Of a stretch of 64,000 nt of DNA, positions 63,040 to 64,000 are shown one piece after another. Position numbers and translations under genes: made by a program. The stretch's first letter is position 1. The number at the start of each line of letters is the position of its first letter. The stretch comes from Flabesymbios commensalis (Eukaryota > Annelida > Polychaeta > Terebellida > Flabelligeridae): assembly GCA_964017125.1 (NCBI GenBank), contig OZ024912.1:79976649-80040648 (forward strand), written 5' to 3'. The notes below the pieces were generated by a model, which did no database searches, was not told the DNA's origin, and saw nothing but the letters and a program-made list of their open reading frames with translations.

Positions 63040-63384
63040 CCAAATTTACAGGGATGGTGCCGTAATACCGGCCGATGGTGTCTGCAAAATTAAATGGAAA
63101 ACGGTTGAGAATTGACGTCTGAATTGCAGTCTAAATGAATAACTTTTATACCAGCCGATGGTGCCTGCAAAATTACATGGAAAACGGTTGAGAATTGACG
63201 TGTCAATTGACGTCTAAATGAATAACTTTTAAAAATATTCAATCAAATTTCACACTAATCTCATTAATAACTTTTAAAGTACTTAATTAAACTTCGCCAA
63301 ATTTACAGTAAAGTTGCCATAATACCAGCCGATGGTGCCTGCAAAATTACATGGAAACGGTTGAGAATTGACGTGTCAATTGAC
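63040..63384 (+). repeat. 684-bp-offset duplication, copy 2, beginning at a fused monomer
   Basis: The unit from 62,875 to 63,128 is 254 bp: a nearly complete monomer ending GAATTGACGTG is fused to the CCAAATTTACAGGG of another, so about 94 bp of an expected pair of monomers is absent. The fusion point coincides with the left edge of the duplicated block, which makes it the recombination joint. It uses little homology (out of register), unlike the in-register exchanges elsewhere. Confidence 0.87.
63129..63211 (+). repeat. Truncated 83-bp monomer, copy 2
   Basis: It has the identical deletion joint (CTTTT|ATACCAGCC) to the copy at 62,445, 684 bp downstream, but with the normal GAATAACTTTT instead of GAATAGCTTTT. 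The identical breakpoint shows that one deletion event was later duplicated, not that two independent deletions happened. Confidence 0.92.
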
Positions 63385-64000
63385 GTCTAAATGGATAACT
63401 TTTAAAAATATTCATTCAAATTTCACACTAATCTCATTAATAACTTTTGAAGTACTCAATCAAACTTCGTCAAATTTATAGGGATGTTGCCGTAATACCA
63501 ACCAATAGTGCATGCAAAATTACATGGAAAACGATTGAGAATTAACGTCTGAATTGAAGTCTAAATGAATAACTTTTAAAAATATTTAATCAAATTTCAC
63601 GCTAATCTCATTAATAACTTTTGAAGTACTCAATTAAACTTCGCCAAATTTACAAGAGAGTTGCCGTAATACCGGCCGATGGTGTCTGCAAAATTAAATG
63701 GAAAACGGTTGAGAATTGACGTCTGAATTGCAGTCTAAATGAATAACTTTTAAAAATATTCAATCAAATTTCACACTAATCTCATTCATAACTTTTGAAC
63801 TACGCAATTAAACTTCGAAAAAATTACAAGAGAGTTGCCGTAATACCAGCGGATGGCGCCTGCAAAATTACATGGAAAACGGTTGAGAATTGACGTGTCA
63901 ATTGACGTCTAAATGAATAACTTTTAAAAATATTCAATCAAATTTCACACTAATCTCATTAATAACTTTTAAAGTACCTAATTAAACTTCGCCAAATTTA
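63385..64000 (+). repeat. Duplicated block, copy 2, running off the window
   Basis: This is the partner of 60,358-60,973, with the same tags. One difference is AAAATTAAATGG near 63,690 against AAAATAAAATGG in copy 1. The array continues beyond base 64,000, so the true end of this duplication is not seen. Confidence 0.87.

Larger units (their letters stand above)
1..64000 (+). repeat. Satellite DNA array, 174-bp monomer, about 370 head-to-tail copies
   Basis: The opening GTCTAAATGAATAAC recurs at 1, 175, 349, 523, 697 and so on in exact 174-bp steps; at 17,923 the phase is still a perfect multiple (103 x 174). Later drift comes from single-base indels and three large truncations near 62-63 kb. 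Every copy reads in the same direction and I saw no inverted segment, inserted mobile element or unique spacer. A consensus monomer counted by hand has about 57 G+C in 174 bases (33%), split into an AT-rich first half (about 21% G+C over positions 1-80) and a richer second half (about 43%). The monomer length is close to one nucleosome plus linker, as in many centromeric satellites; a centromeric or pericentromeric role is inferred, not shown. All gaps between other listed features are ordinary monomers of this array. Confidence 0.99.

Noticed and set aside
1-64000. Short open reading frames repeated every 174 bp on both strands
   Set aside because: All forward frames close within the first 14 bases of each monomer, and the reverse frames of the consensus contain stops too. 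The frames recur only because the period is divisible by 3.
1-64000. CRISPR-like regular repeats
   Set aside because: The repeats are contiguous with no unique spacers and the unit is 174 bp, which is a satellite and not a CRISPR array.
1-64000. Telomeric repeat, rRNA or tRNA genes, or origin-like elements
   Set aside because: No TTAGG/TTAGGG-type runs, no rRNA or tRNA-like segments, and no sequence outside the satellite were found.

Overview
The whole 64 kb window is one uninterrupted head-to-tail tandem satellite array. The monomer is 174 bp and about 370 copies fit in the window, all on the same strand. I found no gene, RNA gene, transposon, CRISPR array, microsatellite or unique-sequence island. 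The 174-bp period and complex higher-order structure point to a eukaryotic chromosome, most likely pericentromeric or centromeric heterochromatin. A hand count of one consensus monomer gives about 33% G+C and about as many CpG as its composition predicts. That would suit an invertebrate with little germline CpG methylation, such as an insect, but I cannot name the organism.

Monomer layout, counting from GTCTAAATGA: positions 1-80 are very AT-rich, and 10-87 hold two related sub-repeats about 45 bp apart. Positions 81-160 are more GC-rich and carry most of the variants that define subfamilies. Positions 161-172 are a 12-bp 'junction cassette' with several alternative forms, one of them palindromic. 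Each monomer carries stops in all three forward frames within its first 14 bases, and 174 is a multiple of 3, so no forward reading frame can stay open.

Recognisable subfamilies recur in fixed orders, forming higher-order repeats (HORs). (1) In 0-13 kb, blocks of 5, 6, 7 and 12 monomers are embedded in a 48-monomer (8,352 bp) register; 140-4,391 is repeated at 8,492-12,743. (2) In 13-18 kb there is a 13-monomer (2,262 bp) register. (3) In 18.6-39.7 kb a 16-monomer (about 2.78 kb) HOR dominates, with three separate tandem doublings of a full 16-mer. (4) In 40-45 kb the order is mixed. (5) In 45-56 kb there are 13-mer, 6-mer and 3-mer duplications. (6) At 56.4-58.2 kb there is a 5-mer duplication. 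(7) In 58-64 kb the array is most irregular: it holds two 83-bp truncated monomers, one fused monomer and patchwork duplications, as expected closer to an array edge.

Nothing here encodes a protein system. The interest is the record of unequal crossing-over and conversion: HOR lengths of 3, 5, 6, 7, 13, 14, 16, 18, 25 and 48 monomers coexist in one array, several breakpoints can be placed to within a monomer, and some diagnostic monomers are confined to one end of the window. All block boundaries were placed by reading and counting, so they are good to a few bases where a diagnostic difference exists and to about a monomer elsewhere.
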